Of a stretch of DNA of 64,000 nucleotides, positions 45,254-55,882 are shown one piece after another (the first letter of the stretch is position 1; each line of letters begins with the position of its first letter). Position numbers and translations under genes: made by a program. Source of the stretch: Methanobacterium_D sp040373355. GTDB taxonomy: Archaea; Methanobacteriota; Methanobacteria; Methanobacteriales; Methanobacteriaceae. The notes under the pieces were generated by a model that saw nothing but the letters and a program-made list of their open reading frames with translations, searched no databases and had not been told where the DNA came from. Where the stretch lies: NCBI RefSeq assembly GCF_047495555.1, contig NZ_CP166866.1, positions 1,524,001 through 1,588,000 on the forward strand, read 5' to 3'.

Positions 45254-46777
45254 ATGGATAGAAACCGTATTTTTAATAATAAATACTTCTTAAGCTTAGA
45301 TTTAAGTTTAATTTCTATATTATTGCTATTTATCTTATTTGGAATTATATTGATTCCTTATTATCAATTTCAAATCAATCCTGACGGTATTGTTTATCTA
45401 AATATTGCAAAGATTTATTTCAGTGGGAATGTTTATAGTGCAATTGATCCATATCATAGTCCTCTTATTTCATGGTTGTTAGTTCCATTTTTTATTTTTG
45501 GCTCAAATCCGGTATATTTGCTATTTTCAACTAAAATACTGTCACTTATTATTGGATTTTTTACTATAATTGGAATTAGACAATTATCTTATAATTTTGA
45601 AATGAATAATAATATTAGAAATGCTATTTTATTTGCATTTATTCCTATACTTTTATATTTCACTTATAGTGTTATTACTCCAGATTTGCTAATGGTTTGC
45701 CTTTTGGTATACTATTTAAATATAATATATAGTTCTAAATATGCTGAAAAGTTATCTTATGGGCTAATATGTGGTTTTATTGGCACAATAGCTTATTTTG
45801 CTAAGAGTTATGCATTTCCATTTTTTATTGTTCATTTTGCACTATTTAATTTTTTACATTACTTTAAAAATATAGAATATAGAAGGAAAGTACTTAAAAA
45901 TCTAATTTTAGGATTTTTAGTATTTTTTGTTGTTAGTGGAGTATGGATTGGAGCAATAAGCCATAAAGAAGGTAAAATAACTTATAGTACAGCAGCAGAA
46001 TTTAATCATAATCTTGTAGGCCCTGATTCTTCTAAAGTATGGACAACTCAGTATCTTGGTGATAGTCCTGTATATATTCAGCCGTGGAGTGCATTCGATT
46101 CATGGTATACTTTCAAGTATCAATTAAATCTTATTTTTAAGAATACTATTCAAACGATTGATATATTTACTTTATTTTCATATTTTTCTATTTTAATACT
46201 TTTAATATATTTACTAATCTTTATTAAACCGATTAAAAAAATTTTAAAAGATGATAGAATATATCCTTTTTTAACAATTATTATATTTTCTGCAGGATAC
46301 ACCATTGTTTTACTTGAAGAAAGATACTTGTGGTTAGTATATATTCTATTATTTTTAATGGGAGGATATCTGACTAATCTATTTTTTAAAAATAAATTAT
46401 TTACGAATACTAGAAAAATTTTAGTTCTATTGATTTTAATTGTTTCATTCGTTTTCATGCCAATATCATCTTTATCTGCAAATATAAATGCAGATAAAGA
46501 CGTTTATATTTTAGCAAATGAAATTGAAATGCAACATGATATTTATGGAAACATAGCAGCTAATACTAATGACAATAAAATGATTTATCTAGCATATTAC
46601 TTGAATGCAAATTATTCAGGACAAACAAAACCGGAAACTACTCAGACCGATTTAATTAAATATAATATTGACTTCTATTTTGTTTGGAATAACAAAAATA
46701 ATATTTATTCTCAATATAAAGAAATAGCTATTGAAAATAGAGAAGCTTTGAAAATTTATTCAATTAAACATTTTTAA
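45254..46777 (+). CDS. Membrane glycosyltransferase, GT39/ArnT-like
   Basis: 507 residues with about eleven hydrophobic helices. The first large external loop holds INPDGIVYLNIAKIYFSGN, the acidic motif expected for GT-C enzymes that use lipid-linked sugars, and SAIDPYHSPLISWLL follows. The last 100 residues are a small extracytoplasmic part. It likely adds a sugar from a dolichyl-phosphate donor to a surface glycan. It opens the surface-polysaccharide cluster; the ribosome binding site is GGTG. Confidence 0.72.
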   Translation: MDRNRIFNNKYFLSLDLSLISILLLFILFGIILIPYYQFQINPDGIVYLNIAKIYFSGNVYSAIDPYHSPLISWLLVPFFIFGSNPVYLLFSTKILSLIIGFFTIIGIRQLSYNFEMNNNIRNAILFAFIPILLYFTYSVITPDLLMVCLLVYYLNIIYSSKYAEKLSYGLICGFIGTIAYFAKSYAFPFFIVHFALFNFLHYFKNIEYRRKVLKNLILGFLVFFVVSGVWIGAISHKEGKITYSTAAEFNHNLVGPDSSKVWTTQYLGDSPVYIQPWSAFDSWYTFKYQLNLIFKNTIQTIDIFTLFSYFSILILLIYLLIFIKPIKKILKDDRIYPFLTIIIFSAGYTIVLLEERYLWLVYILLFLMGGYLTNLFFKNKLFTNTRKILVLLILIVSFVFMPISSLSANINADKDVYILANEIEMQHDIYGNIAANTNDNKMIYLAYYLNANYSGQTKPETTQTDLIKYNIDFYFVWNNKNNIYSQYKEIAIENREALKIYSIKHF

Positions 46778-46867
46778 TTAAAAAAAGTTTATAAGTTATT
46801 TTAATGTATATTATAATACATTTAATTAAAATAATAGATTTTATATTAAGTTTATAGGTGAAATTAT

Positions 46868-47713
46868 ATGAAAGCGGTGATACCAGCTGCTGGACTTGGT
46901 ACCAGATTTTTGCCAGCTACTAAAGCGCAGCCAAAGGAAATGCTCCCAGTTTTTAACAAACCAACAATACAATATGTGGTAGAAGAAGCTGTATCTTCAG
47001 GAATTGATGATATATTAATTATTACCGGTAAAGGAAAACGTTCAATAGAAGATCACTTTGATAGGTCCTTTGAGTTAGAATATTTCTTAAAAAATGGTGG
47101 TAAAACTGATTATCTTAAAGAAGTAGAATCTATATCTGAATTAGCTGATATTTATTATGTCCGGCAAAAAAAACAGAAAGGATTAGGCGATGCAATCTCA
47201 TGTGCTAAAAAACATATTGATGGGGAACCATTTGCAGTTTTGTTAGGGGACACAATTGCTCAGTCGAATATTCCATGTACAAAACAGCTAATGAATGTTT
47301 ATGATAAATATGAATCTACAGTAATTGCCATTGAAAAAGTTCCTGATGAACGGGTAGAGCGATATGGTATTATTGATGGTACAAAAATTGATGATTCACT
47401 TTATAGAATTAATGATCTGGTAGAAAAACCTAAATTGAAAGATGCTCCATCTAATTTAGGAATTTTAGGGAGATATATATTAACTCCTGAAATATTTGAT
47501 TATATTAATGAAGTTCCTCCGGGTGTTGGTGGTGAAATCCAGCTTACTGATGCCCTAAGGCTTTTTGATGAAAGTTATGGCTGTATTTTCAATGGTAAAC
47601 TCCATGATATTGGAAATACTGTAGATTGGCTTAAAAGTTCCATTGAAATTGCTCTTGAAAATGACGATGTTAATGGAGAACTAAGGGAATATTTAGCAAA
47701 TATTATAAAATAA
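46868..47713 (+). CDS. galU: UTP-glucose-1-phosphate uridylyltransferase
   Basis: 281 residues. The nucleotidyltransferase signature AVIPAAGLGTRFLPATKAQPKEMLPV is complete, followed by QYVVEEAVSSGIDDILIITGKGKRSIEDHFD. It makes UDP-glucose for glycosyltransferases. TAGGTGAAA precedes the ATG. Its place in a cluster of glycosyltransferases fits supply of the activated sugar. Confidence 0.95.
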   Translation: MKAVIPAAGLGTRFLPATKAQPKEMLPVFNKPTIQYVVEEAVSSGIDDILIITGKGKRSIEDHFDRSFELEYFLKNGGKTDYLKEVESISELADIYYVRQKKQKGLGDAISCAKKHIDGEPFAVLLGDTIAQSNIPCTKQLMNVYDKYESTVIAIEKVPDERVERYGIIDGTKIDDSLYRINDLVEKPKLKDAPSNLGILGRYILTPEIFDYINEVPPGVGGEIQLTDALRLFDESYGCIFNGKLHDIGNTVDWLKSSIEIALENDDVNGELREYLANIIK

Positions 47714-47844
47714 AATTCTTTTTTATATTTTATTTTTTCATATTTTTAAGAGTATAATAAATTATATAAGCTATATTACTAAAGTTGACATTATACTCGA
47801 TAATTACGATTAAAATGTTATTTAAAAAAAATAAGTGTGATTTT

Positions 47845-48969
47845 ATGATGATTTCAATTGTTATTCCCGCTTTAAATGAAGAAGGAATTGTGGGAAAGAC
47901 TGTTAAAATGGTTCCAGTTCAAAAATTAAGGGAAAACGGACTTGATGTAGAAATAGTTGTTGTTGATAATGCTTCAACAGATAATACTGCCCAGGAAGCA
48001 CGCGAAGCAGGGGCAAGAGTAGTATTCGGGGAAAAAAGAGGATATGGTAATGCTTACTTAAAAGGATTTAGTGAGGCAAAAGGAGATATAATTGTAATGG
48101 GTGATGCAGATGGCACATATCCTTTTGAAATGACCTATGAATTCATTCAGCCAATTTTAAAGGGCGAAGCTGATTTTGTAATGGGTTCTAGACTTAAAGG
48201 AGACATTAAAAAGGGAGCAATGCCTGCATTACACAAATATATAGGGAATCCTTTTCTTACATGGCTGTTAAATGCGCTATTTAAATCAGGAATTTCTGAT
48301 TCACATTGTGGGATGAGGGCAATAAAAAAAGAAACAATAAATTTATTAGGTCTTAAAAGTCCTGGAATGGAATTTGCATCTGAAATGGTTATTGAGGCTG
48401 CTAGAAAAAATGTTAAAATAGCTGAAATACCGATTAATTACTATCCGAGAGAAGGTGAATCTAAACTCAGTTCATTTACAGATGGATGGAGACATGTTAG
48501 ATTTATGATGCTTTATAGGCCAACTCCATTTCTTTTAATACCGGGTATTATAGTTTTGATCATGGGCCTAATCTTCTTTTCAGGTGTTATTTTGCAACAA
48601 TATGGGATGCATTCTTTAATTCTAGGAAGTTTATTACTTATAATTGGATATCAGATGCTCTTATCATGGATACAGTATGGTGCATTTGGAGCAGTTTATG
48701 GGATTACAAAAACATCTTCTTCAATAAGGAAAATTATGAATTATCATTCACTAGGAAGGGAGTTATTCATAGGATTACTTTTACTTGTAGCAGGATTTGC
48801 TGTCGGAATTAAAGTATTATATAGTTGGAGTACAGTTGGATTTGGATCACTTTCTCAGATACAGTATGCAGTAATGGCAATGATATTGGCAATTTTAGGA
48901 ATTCAGACTATATTTTCTGGAATGTTTTTAAGTTTACTTCTACTTAATGATAAATGTAAAGCAGACTAA
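47845..48969 (+). CDS. DPM-like GT2 glycosyltransferase with membrane domain
   Basis: 374 residues. A GT2 domain (MISIVIPALNEEGIVGKTVK, VVDNASTDNTAQEAREAG, GDADGTYP as the DxD-type motif) is followed by four hydrophobic helices in the C-terminal third. This matches dolichol-phosphate mannose/glucose synthases of archaea with a C-terminal membrane part. The ATG at 47845 is preferred because the family starts there and GTGTGA precedes it. It lies 131 nt after galU and probably uses its UDP-glucose or a related donor. Confidence 0.87.
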   Translation: MMISIVIPALNEEGIVGKTVKMVPVQKLRENGLDVEIVVVDNASTDNTAQEAREAGARVVFGEKRGYGNAYLKGFSEAKGDIIVMGDADGTYPFEMTYEFIQPILKGEADFVMGSRLKGDIKKGAMPALHKYIGNPFLTWLLNALFKSGISDSHCGMRAIKKETINLLGLKSPGMEFASEMVIEAARKNVKIAEIPINYYPREGESKLSSFTDGWRHVRFMMLYRPTPFLLIPGIIVLIMGLIFFSGVILQQYGMHSLILGSLLLIIGYQMLLSWIQYGAFGAVYGITKTSSSIRKIMNYHSLGRELFIGLLLLVAGFAVGIKVLYSWSTVGFGSLSQIQYAVMAMILAILGIQTIFSGMFLSLLLLNDKCKAD

Positions 48970-48982
48970 ATAGAGGTTTAAG

Positions 48983-50125
48983 ATGAAAATAGCCTTTGTT
49001 TATGATGCTGTTTATCCATTTGTAACAGGAGGAGCAGAAAAAAGAGTCTATGAACTTGCTAAAAGACTAGCTCAAAAAGGGCATGATGTTCATTGGTACG
49101 GAATTGGCTGGTGGTGGCCTCAAGAAGGCCGAAGAGATATTGAATTGAAAGGAATTAAACTTCATGGTGTCTGTGAACCTATAGATTTGTATAGTAAAGA
49201 GAGGAGATCCATAAAAGAAGCTATATTGTTTTCAATTAAGCTTTTTCCCAGATTAATGGAAGAAAGATATGATGTAATTGACTGTCAAGGATTTCCATTC
49301 TTTTCATGTTTTACTTCTAAAGTTCATTCATTACTTGGAAAATCAACTCTTATTATCACATTACATGAAGTCTGGAATGATTACTGGTACAAATATATTG
49401 GAAAAGCTGGATTTTTTGGTAAATCAATTGAAAAAATCATGGTATATCTTTCAAATAATCTTATTACAGTTTCTAAAAAAACTAAAAAAGATCTTAAAGG
49501 AATAAAACCTTCAGAAAAATCCATAATTATTCCTAATGGGATAGATTTTAATCATATAAATAATATAATTCCCTCAAATGAGAAATCAGATGTAATTTTT
49601 GCAGGAAGATTAATTAAAGAAAAAAATATTGATATTTTAATTAAATCAATTTATTTAGCTAAAGATAAAATACCGAATATTCAATGTTTAATAATTGGTG
49701 ATGGTCCTGAAAGGCTAAAACTTGAAAAACTTGTTCATGAGCTTAACTTAAGTAACAATGTAATTTTTAAAGGATTCATGGAAAATTATGATGACCTGAT
49801 TTCTTATATGAAATCATCAAAAGTTTTTGTACTTCCTTCAACAAGAGAAGGATTTGGAATTGTAGTGATTGAAGCTAATGCATCAGGATTACCTGTTATT
49901 GTTGTCAAACATAAAATGAATGCAGCATGTGATCTCATTGAAGATAATATAAATGGATTTATATCTGAATTTTCAGAAGAGAGTATTTCTGATAAAATCA
50001 TTAATTCTATAAATGCAGATAGAAAAATGCACAATAACTGTATTAAAACAGCAAAAAAGTATGATTGGAATATGATTATTAATAAAATTGAAAAATATTA
50101 TGAAAGTGTAAATAATAATTCTTAA
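48983..50125 (+). CDS. GT4 glycosyltransferase
   Basis: 380 residues, GT-B fold. N-terminal domain MKIAFVYDAVYPFVTGGAEKRV with the GGAE acceptor loop; C-terminal FAGRLIKEKNIDILIKSI and the E-x7-E region REGFGIVVIEANASGLPVI. It transfers a sugar from a nucleotide donor to a growing glycan at the cytosolic membrane face. It follows the DPM-like gene by 13 nt and is probably cotranscribed. Confidence 0.9.
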   Translation: MKIAFVYDAVYPFVTGGAEKRVYELAKRLAQKGHDVHWYGIGWWWPQEGRRDIELKGIKLHGVCEPIDLYSKERRSIKEAILFSIKLFPRLMEERYDVIDCQGFPFFSCFTSKVHSLLGKSTLIITLHEVWNDYWYKYIGKAGFFGKSIEKIMVYLSNNLITVSKKTKKDLKGIKPSEKSIIIPNGIDFNHINNIIPSNEKSDVIFAGRLIKEKNIDILIKSIYLAKDKIPNIQCLIIGDGPERLKLEKLVHELNLSNNVIFKGFMENYDDLISYMKSSKVFVLPSTREGFGIVVIEANASGLPVIVVKHKMNAACDLIEDNINGFISEFSEESISDKIINSINADRKMHNNCIKTAKKYDWNMIINKIEKYYESVNNNS

Positions 50126-50177
50126 TTTTAAAATCAGCATACTAATTAATTTATTTGTATTAATTTGGAGAATTTAA

Positions 50178-51335
50178 ATGAATATACTTGTAGTTTGTGA
50201 AGTTTTTTATCCCCGATTAGCAGGTGGACAAATAGTTTTGTGGAACTTACTGAATGCGTTGGATTTAAGGGGACATAAAATATATGTAGTAACTGGTAGA
50301 ATTCCAGATACAGTTTCAGAAGAAAAGATTAATAATATACATATTTTTAGGCCTTATGAAGGCGTAATTCCTGAAACAATGCAAAAAGGATTTTCTAATG
50401 TAATTGCAATATTTAAAAGATTCCTTTTAATGATTAAACTCTATTCTTATTTAGATAATTTTGTAAAAGAACGTAATATTGACATCATTTATAATATGGG
50501 TCCTGCAACTCTATTACCAGTTTCATCAACATCCTCTAAAAATAATATACCTTCAATTAATTCGGTTCATAGTTTAATTGGTAAAAAATGGTTTGAAATT
50601 ACAAATCCAATTATAGCAACCTTTAATTATTTTGGAGAGATTATTTTGATTCGTCTGGGTAGATTCAATGTGATACATTGTCCAAGTGAAATTGTTTCTA
50701 ATGAAATAATGAAACATACTTCTTCTGAAATTGTTGTAATTCCAAATCCTATTGATTTAGATACAATAGAGCAAGTAAAAAAGGATGAATCTTCTAAAAA
50801 TATTAAAGAAGAACTTGAATTAAAAGAAGAAAAACTGTTGGTATATGTTGGCTCAATAATCAAAATAAAGAATATTCCTGAACTTATAAAGACCCTAAGT
50901 AAACTAAATACAAAATTTAAGCTACTAATTGTTGGTGATGGTCCTGAAAGACAAAGTATTGAAATGCTAGTTAAAGAACTAAAAATGGAAGATAGAATAG
51001 TATTTTGTGGACAAAAGCCATATAAAGAAACTTTAAATATAATTAAGTCATCAGATATCCTTATATTACCTTCAAAGAGTGAAATATTACCTAATGTCAT
51101 ATTAGAAGCTCTTGCTTTGAATAAAGCCGTAATTGCTACAAAGGTAGGAGATATTCCAAATATCAAGTCAGAAAATTTATTTTTAGTTGATAAAATTAAT
51201 GAAATAAATGATTTAATCGAAAAAGGTATTAATACTAAAGAAGATAATAGGATTATTAAAAATTACTCTCTAGATATCATTACTAAACGATTTGAAGATA
51301 TCTTTTTAATATTAAGTAAAAGTACTAAGGACTAA
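50178..51335 (+). CDS. GT4 glycosyltransferase
   Basis: 385 residues, GT-B fold. MNILVVCEVFYPRLAGGQIV opens the N-terminal domain. C-terminal KLLVYVGSIIKIKNIPELIK and the donor-site segment SEILPNVILEALALNKAVI show the GT4 family, though the usual EGFG is replaced by EILP. TTTGGAGAATT precedes the ATG. It is third in the rightward glycosyltransferase run. Confidence 0.88.
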   Translation: MNILVVCEVFYPRLAGGQIVLWNLLNALDLRGHKIYVVTGRIPDTVSEEKINNIHIFRPYEGVIPETMQKGFSNVIAIFKRFLLMIKLYSYLDNFVKERNIDIIYNMGPATLLPVSSTSSKNNIPSINSVHSLIGKKWFEITNPIIATFNYFGEIILIRLGRFNVIHCPSEIVSNEIMKHTSSEIVVIPNPIDLDTIEQVKKDESSKNIKEELELKEEKLLVYVGSIIKIKNIPELIKTLSKLNTKFKLLIVGDGPERQSIEMLVKELKMEDRIVFCGQKPYKETLNIIKSSDILILPSKSEILPNVILEALALNKAVIATKVGDIPNIKSENLFLVDKINEINDLIEKGINTKEDNRIIKNYSLDIITKRFEDIFLILSKSTKD

Positions 51336-51356
51336 TTTAAAGTTTGATAAATTAAT

Positions 51357-53555
51357 GTGATTTATAAAAAAGATTATATAATTAAAATCCTAAATTTAAT
51401 TAAATCAGTAATTCTAACTTATTTTAAAATTAAAAAAAATATCAGTGATACAATGTTTAATCTTTCAGGAAACCGAGCACTTTCATTCATAATAATTTTG
51501 ATGTTATTAACTGACATTGTAGTACTTTTTAATGTACCATTTTTAAGACCAGTTTTAACATTTATATTTTTAACATTTATTCCGGGAATGTTAATTTTAG
51601 AGATTCTTAAAATTAATATATCCAATATTTTAAAACGAATAGTATTATCTGTAGGTCTTAGTGTTAGCTTTTTAATGTTATTAGGTTTAATATTAAACAG
51701 TTTTTATCCATATATTTTAAAACCTTTATCTTTATATCCCTTATTGATTTCGCTAAATATTTTAGTGACTCTTTTAATTTTTGCAGCGTATAAAGTAAAT
51801 GGAGATAGATTAAATATTGAAAATATTAATTTAGATTTAAATTTTAAAAGTAATTTAAGTTCTATGGTCATCTTTCCAATATTATTTCCGTTCATGGCTA
51901 TATTAGGAACTTATTTAATGAATGTACAGCAAAATAATGTAATTTTATTACTTCTAATGTTTATAATTCCACTATATATTATTATTCTCATCTATTTAAG
52001 AAATAAGATATCTAATTTTACATTCCCTTTTTCACTTTGGATGATTGGCTTAACATTACTTCTAGTGCATGGATTAACTTCTTTTAATTTAATAGGAAGA
52101 GATGTCCATCAGGAATTTTATTGTTTTCAGTTAACCTTAGAAAATTTTCATTGGAATTTATTTAGTTATTATGATCCATACAATGCATGTGTAAGTATTA
52201 CAATACTTCCAACTATTTATCATGTTTTATTAAATATTAGTCCAGAATATGTATTTAAATTAGTTTTTGCTTTAATAGGCTCCATTATCCCTATGATTAC
52301 GTATTTTGTTTTTAAGAAATTTATTAAGAGGACTTATGCTTTTTATGCATCATTGTTTTTTATATTTCAGATATTTTTCATTTTTTTATTAGGAGCTGTA
52401 AGACAGGAATTTGGTTTTATTTTCTTTTTCTTAGCAGTTATGGTCTATTTTGATACTGAAATAAGGGATATTGCTAAAAAAATTATCTTTTCAATTTTCA
52501 TTTTTTCAGTTTTGATATCCCATTATACAACCGCTTATATTGCGATAACATTAATGTTATTAATTTTAATTACTCCATTTATCGAAAATCTAGTCTTAAA
52601 AAGAAAATTAACTTTTATAAATTTAGATGTTATATTAATAATATTATTTTTAACTTTTATCTGGTACATATTCGCAGCTCAAGTCCAATTTGAATCAGGT
52701 GCATCTGCAGTAACTGCTACTGTAAGTTCTGGTGGAAATGGAGGATCTTCTGTAGCTTCATCATCTGGTGGAAGTAGTTTATTATTAGCAGTTTTTGGTA
52801 TTGGTCTAAAATCTACTGCAAACTGGATAAGTGTCATTGTCAATGATTTAACATTTATTTTTATTGGATTTGGTCTATTATCAATTACATGGAAATTTAA
52901 GTATTATATAAATAAGATTGGGCTTCAATATCTTGTAGGAATATATGTTTCAATACTTCTTTTAGTTACTGTAGTGTTATTTCCATTTGCTTCTCAACTA
53001 TACGGTGCTGAAAGGTTGTTCATACAATTATTAATATTTTTAGCTCCTGTTTTTGTAATAGGCATTATTTCAGCTACAAAGATAATTAGAATACCTCGAG
53101 CGAAGCATGTTGTAATTTTAGCAATTTTGATATCATTATTTGTTTGTAATACTAATCTTCATGCCCATTTCCTTGGTACTCCATATTCTCCTTATTTTGA
53201 TAATAGCGGTGCGGCAAGAGATGAATATTTTATTCATAACGAAGAGATAGTTGCTGCAAATTGGTTAAGTAATTATGGTTTGAATAAAACAAAAATTAAC
53301 TCGGATTTAATAACAAAAACAAGACTAGGATATGCTAATATCAATTCAAATAGTAGTTTTTTATTAGAAAATGTAACTCCTAGCGGATATCTATTTTTAG
53401 GTTATGCAAATGTAATAAGTGGTAAAATGTATAAATCGGATGGAGAATTAAGAAATATGGATAACACCACTGCAATGAATATTGATAAGTATATGCATCT
53501 TTTTTTAGGAAAAAGCAGGATTTATGATAATGGATTTTCCAGAATTTATTATTAG
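51357..53555 (+). CDS. DUF2206-type large membrane protein
   Basis: Up to 732 residues with some fourteen to sixteen hydrophobic helices in the order seen in DUF2206 proteins, which are found in methanogen surface-glycan clusters. A Ser/Gly-rich loop (VSSGGNGGSSVASSSGGSS) lies near residue 460, and a soluble C-terminal 130 residues follows. It may be a polysaccharide polymerase or GT-C-like transferase (inference). The start is unclear: GTG at 51357 as listed, or ATG at 51453 (MFNLSGNR) which has GTGAT upstream. Confidence 0.7.
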   Translation: MIYKKDYIIKILNLIKSVILTYFKIKKNISDTMFNLSGNRALSFIIILMLLTDIVVLFNVPFLRPVLTFIFLTFIPGMLILEILKINISNILKRIVLSVGLSVSFLMLLGLILNSFYPYILKPLSLYPLLISLNILVTLLIFAAYKVNGDRLNIENINLDLNFKSNLSSMVIFPILFPFMAILGTYLMNVQQNNVILLLLMFIIPLYIIILIYLRNKISNFTFPFSLWMIGLTLLLVHGLTSFNLIGRDVHQEFYCFQLTLENFHWNLFSYYDPYNACVSITILPTIYHVLLNISPEYVFKLVFALIGSIIPMITYFVFKKFIKRTYAFYASLFFIFQIFFIFLLGAVRQEFGFIFFFLAVMVYFDTEIRDIAKKIIFSIFIFSVLISHYTTAYIAITLMLLILITPFIENLVLKRKLTFINLDVILIILFLTFIWYIFAAQVQFESGASAVTATVSSGGNGGSSVASSSGGSSLLLAVFGIGLKSTANWISVIVNDLTFIFIGFGLLSITWKFKYYINKIGLQYLVGIYVSILLLVTVVLFPFASQLYGAERLFIQLLIFLAPVFVIGIISATKIIRIPRAKHVVILAILISLFVCNTNLHAHFLGTPYSPYFDNSGAARDEYFIHNEEIVAANWLSNYGLNKTKINSDLITKTRLGYANINSNSSFLLENVTPSGYLFLGYANVISGKMYKSDGELRNMDNTTAMNIDKYMHLFLGKSRIYDNGFSRIYY

Positions 53556-53578
53556 AAAATAAAAAGTTATAAAAAATA

Positions 53579-54544
53579 TCATAACTTTTTTAACAATCTA
53601 CTGGAATACCATATGACTATTTGGGCACTATAAATAGGTAGAAATAGGTAAAAATGCTTTTTATGTGCTTTTAAAAATTTAAGATTAGTTTTAATTTCCC
53701 GAAGTATATTCCTGATCCTTTTTTTGTTTTTGGATGCACTAACTTTATGCCACACATATGAATCAGGAACTGATACAATTTTATAACCATAACTCTTCAA
53801 TTTAATAGCAAGATCAACATCTTCACATCCAAAAAAGAACTCTGTATTTAAATATTTTATAGGTACTTCTTTAGACTTCAAAAGCATTGCCGCTCCAGAA
53901 ACAAAGTCAAATTCAAGAACTGATTTTTGAGTATCTAAATCCTTTTCTTCAATATCAAAATAACCAGGGTATCTTGAAATATTAATATCGCCACCAATAC
54001 TCCACAAAACATCTTTTTTCCCAAAATAATCATAATAAAATATCTTAGGGCCTATAATTCCTATTTTCTGGTCATCTTCAGCAATCGAAATCATTTTACC
54101 TAAAAATTCTTTATCAACTACAGTATCATTATTTAAAAATAATATATAATCTGGAGATGATGTTTTAAGACTGTATCTTACTGCTATATTATTCCCTTCA
54201 GAAAATCCGTAATTTTTATCATTTTTTATTAATATTAATCTATTATCAGAATTAAATTCATCCCTTTTTGCATCGTGAATGTCTATATTTTCTGATTCTT
54301 TATTTGTAAGTTTAAAAAGATTTATTGGTTTATTTTTTGAAGAATATTCAAAAAAATCAGAATTTATTTTTAATTTACCTCTGCAATATTCCTGGATTTT
54401 AGTAATAGATTCGTCTGATGAATCATTATCTACTAAAATTACGTCATAATTGGGATAATCAATTTGATACAGTGATTCTAAACATTCTACAGTATCTTTC
54501 CATCCATTCCAGTTAAGGATAATTATAGAAACTTTAGGATACAT
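53579..54544 (-). CDS. GT2 glycosyltransferase, paralogue 1
   Basis: 321 residues. VSIIILNWNGWKDTVECLES and YDVILVDNDSSD open the GT2 fold. After a 50-residue insert unusual for the family, LIKNDKNYGFSEGNN and LFLNNDTVVD follow. The C-terminus contains FFGCEDVDLAIKLKSYGYK, the ED-type catalytic region. Its 5' end shares 69 identical bases with paralogue 2. Last gene of the leftward run. Confidence 0.9.
   Translation of the reverse strand: MYPKVSIIILNWNGWKDTVECLESLYQIDYPNYDVILVDNDSSDESITKIQEYCRGKLKINSDFFEYSSKNKPINLFKLTNKESENIDIHDAKRDEFNSDNRLILIKNDKNYGFSEGNNIAVRYSLKTSSPDYILFLNNDTVVDKEFLGKMISIAEDDQKIGIIGPKIFYYDYFGKKDVLWSIGGDINISRYPGYFDIEEKDLDTQKSVLEFDFVSGAAMLLKSKEVPIKYLNTEFFFGCEDVDLAIKLKSYGYKIVSVPDSYVWHKVSASKNKKRIRNILREIKTNLKFLKAHKKHFYLFLPIYSAQIVIWYSSRLLKKL
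54446..54514 (-). repeat. 69-bp segment identical in GT2 paralogue 2
   Basis: These 69 bases are identical to 56804-56872 and encode the same N-terminal part (NWNGWKDTVECLESLYQIDY) in the two GT2 genes. Third-codon positions are identical as well, pointing to recent gene conversion or duplication. Confidence 0.8.
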
Positions 54545-54580
54545 TTTTTCACTTAATTATTTAATAGTATATTTAGTACA

Positions 54581-55789
54581 TTAGTATAAATCCATCGCAC
54601 GCTTTAAATGCCATACTAATCGTTTTTCTGCTTTTTCTAATGCCCATGATTTCTTGATAATCTTTTCTGATTCTTTACCCATTCTAATTCTTTTAGATTC
54701 GTCATTAAGTAGTTTTAAAATTGCGGATGCAAAAATTTCTTCATCTCTATCCAGTAGTAATCCCGTTTTGCCGTCTACAACTGATTCTCTTACTCCGCCT
54801 TCTTTTACTCCTACAATAGGAGTACCGCATCCCATTGATTCAATGGGAACGAGTCCAAATGGTTCCAGATATGGCGCATAGAGAACTAAAGCTGCTTTAT
54901 TGTATAGTAATGTAAGTTCTTCATCATTGATTGATCTTAAAATTTCTAATTTGACCTCAAGTTCTTTAGCTAGTTTTTCAAGATATATTCTAAAAGGTTC
55001 AAAGCTTGAATTTGAAACAATTATGAATTTTGGACGGGTTTTAGCATCAATTTTTGCTAGGGACCTGACAATGAACTCATATCCTTTTTCGGGAGTACAT
55101 GTTCCAACAGATAAAACAAAATCTTCTTCAGGGACATCAATTGGTTTGAATAATTCTGTGTCTATTCCAAGATATGAAACAAAAGAGTTTAGACCATACG
55201 CTCTTAATATTGATTCATGAGTAAAATAAGAATTAGTTAAGATATATTTAGCATATGATGCATTATTTTTATCTAATTTGAGACCTTTATTCATAAAATA
55301 GTTCCTACCCATCCTAATTGCTAAAGCAGAAATGCTCGTATCTTTATTTTGAAAAATTACCTTAGAAATAGCATCATTTCTCAAGGGCTGAGGGCAATAA
55401 TATGCAAGAGGCTTTTTATTATATTTTAAAAAATAAGGGGATAAAGTATACTGATCTTGTTCGCTGAAAACTACATCATAATTTTTGCTGTTGATTGTTT
55501 CAGCAATCTCTTTTTCAGCATTTTCTATTTTTTTTAAATAAATCTGGAACAATGGGGGAATATAATCAAGTTTAGGAAAAATCGATTTTAACATTTTGTT
55601 TTCTACTGGAAATTCATTAACGCTATTTGCAACATTTTTAAGTGGTAAAAACTCTTCTTCAGCAGTAGAAGGAATAAATACGTCTACTTCATGTCCAGAT
55701 AAACTTAAATATTTAACATAACCATACAAAGCTCTTTTAGCTCCTCCTGATGGTAAATTATGAAAAACTGCGATTTTTAATGATTCCAT
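54581..55789 (-). CDS. GT4 glycosyltransferase
   Basis: 402 residues. MESLKIAVFHNLPSGGAKRALYG gives the GT-B N-terminal acceptor loop. VLSVGTCTPEKGYEFIVRSL and EPFGLVPIESMGCGTPIVG give the donor site. The ATG at 55789 has GAGGTTAAAA upstream and fits the family start better than 55816. It stands between GT2 paralogues 1 and 2 in the alternating run. Confidence 0.9.
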   Translation of the reverse strand: MESLKIAVFHNLPSGGAKRALYGYVKYLSLSGHEVDVFIPSTAEEEFLPLKNVANSVNEFPVENKMLKSIFPKLDYIPPLFQIYLKKIENAEKEIAETINSKNYDVVFSEQDQYTLSPYFLKYNKKPLAYYCPQPLRNDAISKVIFQNKDTSISALAIRMGRNYFMNKGLKLDKNNASYAKYILTNSYFTHESILRAYGLNSFVSYLGIDTELFKPIDVPEEDFVLSVGTCTPEKGYEFIVRSLAKIDAKTRPKFIIVSNSSFEPFRIYLEKLAKELEVKLEILRSINDEELTLLYNKAALVLYAPYLEPFGLVPIESMGCGTPIVGVKEGGVRESVVDGKTGLLLDRDEEIFASAILKLLNDESKRIRMGKESEKIIKKSWALEKAEKRLVWHLKRAMDLY

Positions 55790-55882
55790 TTTTTTTAACC
55801 TCAATAAAATAATCATATAATAGAATTTAATAGTAGAAATTTGAAAGTACTTTATTTGAATACTGATTTGATTTAAATAAAG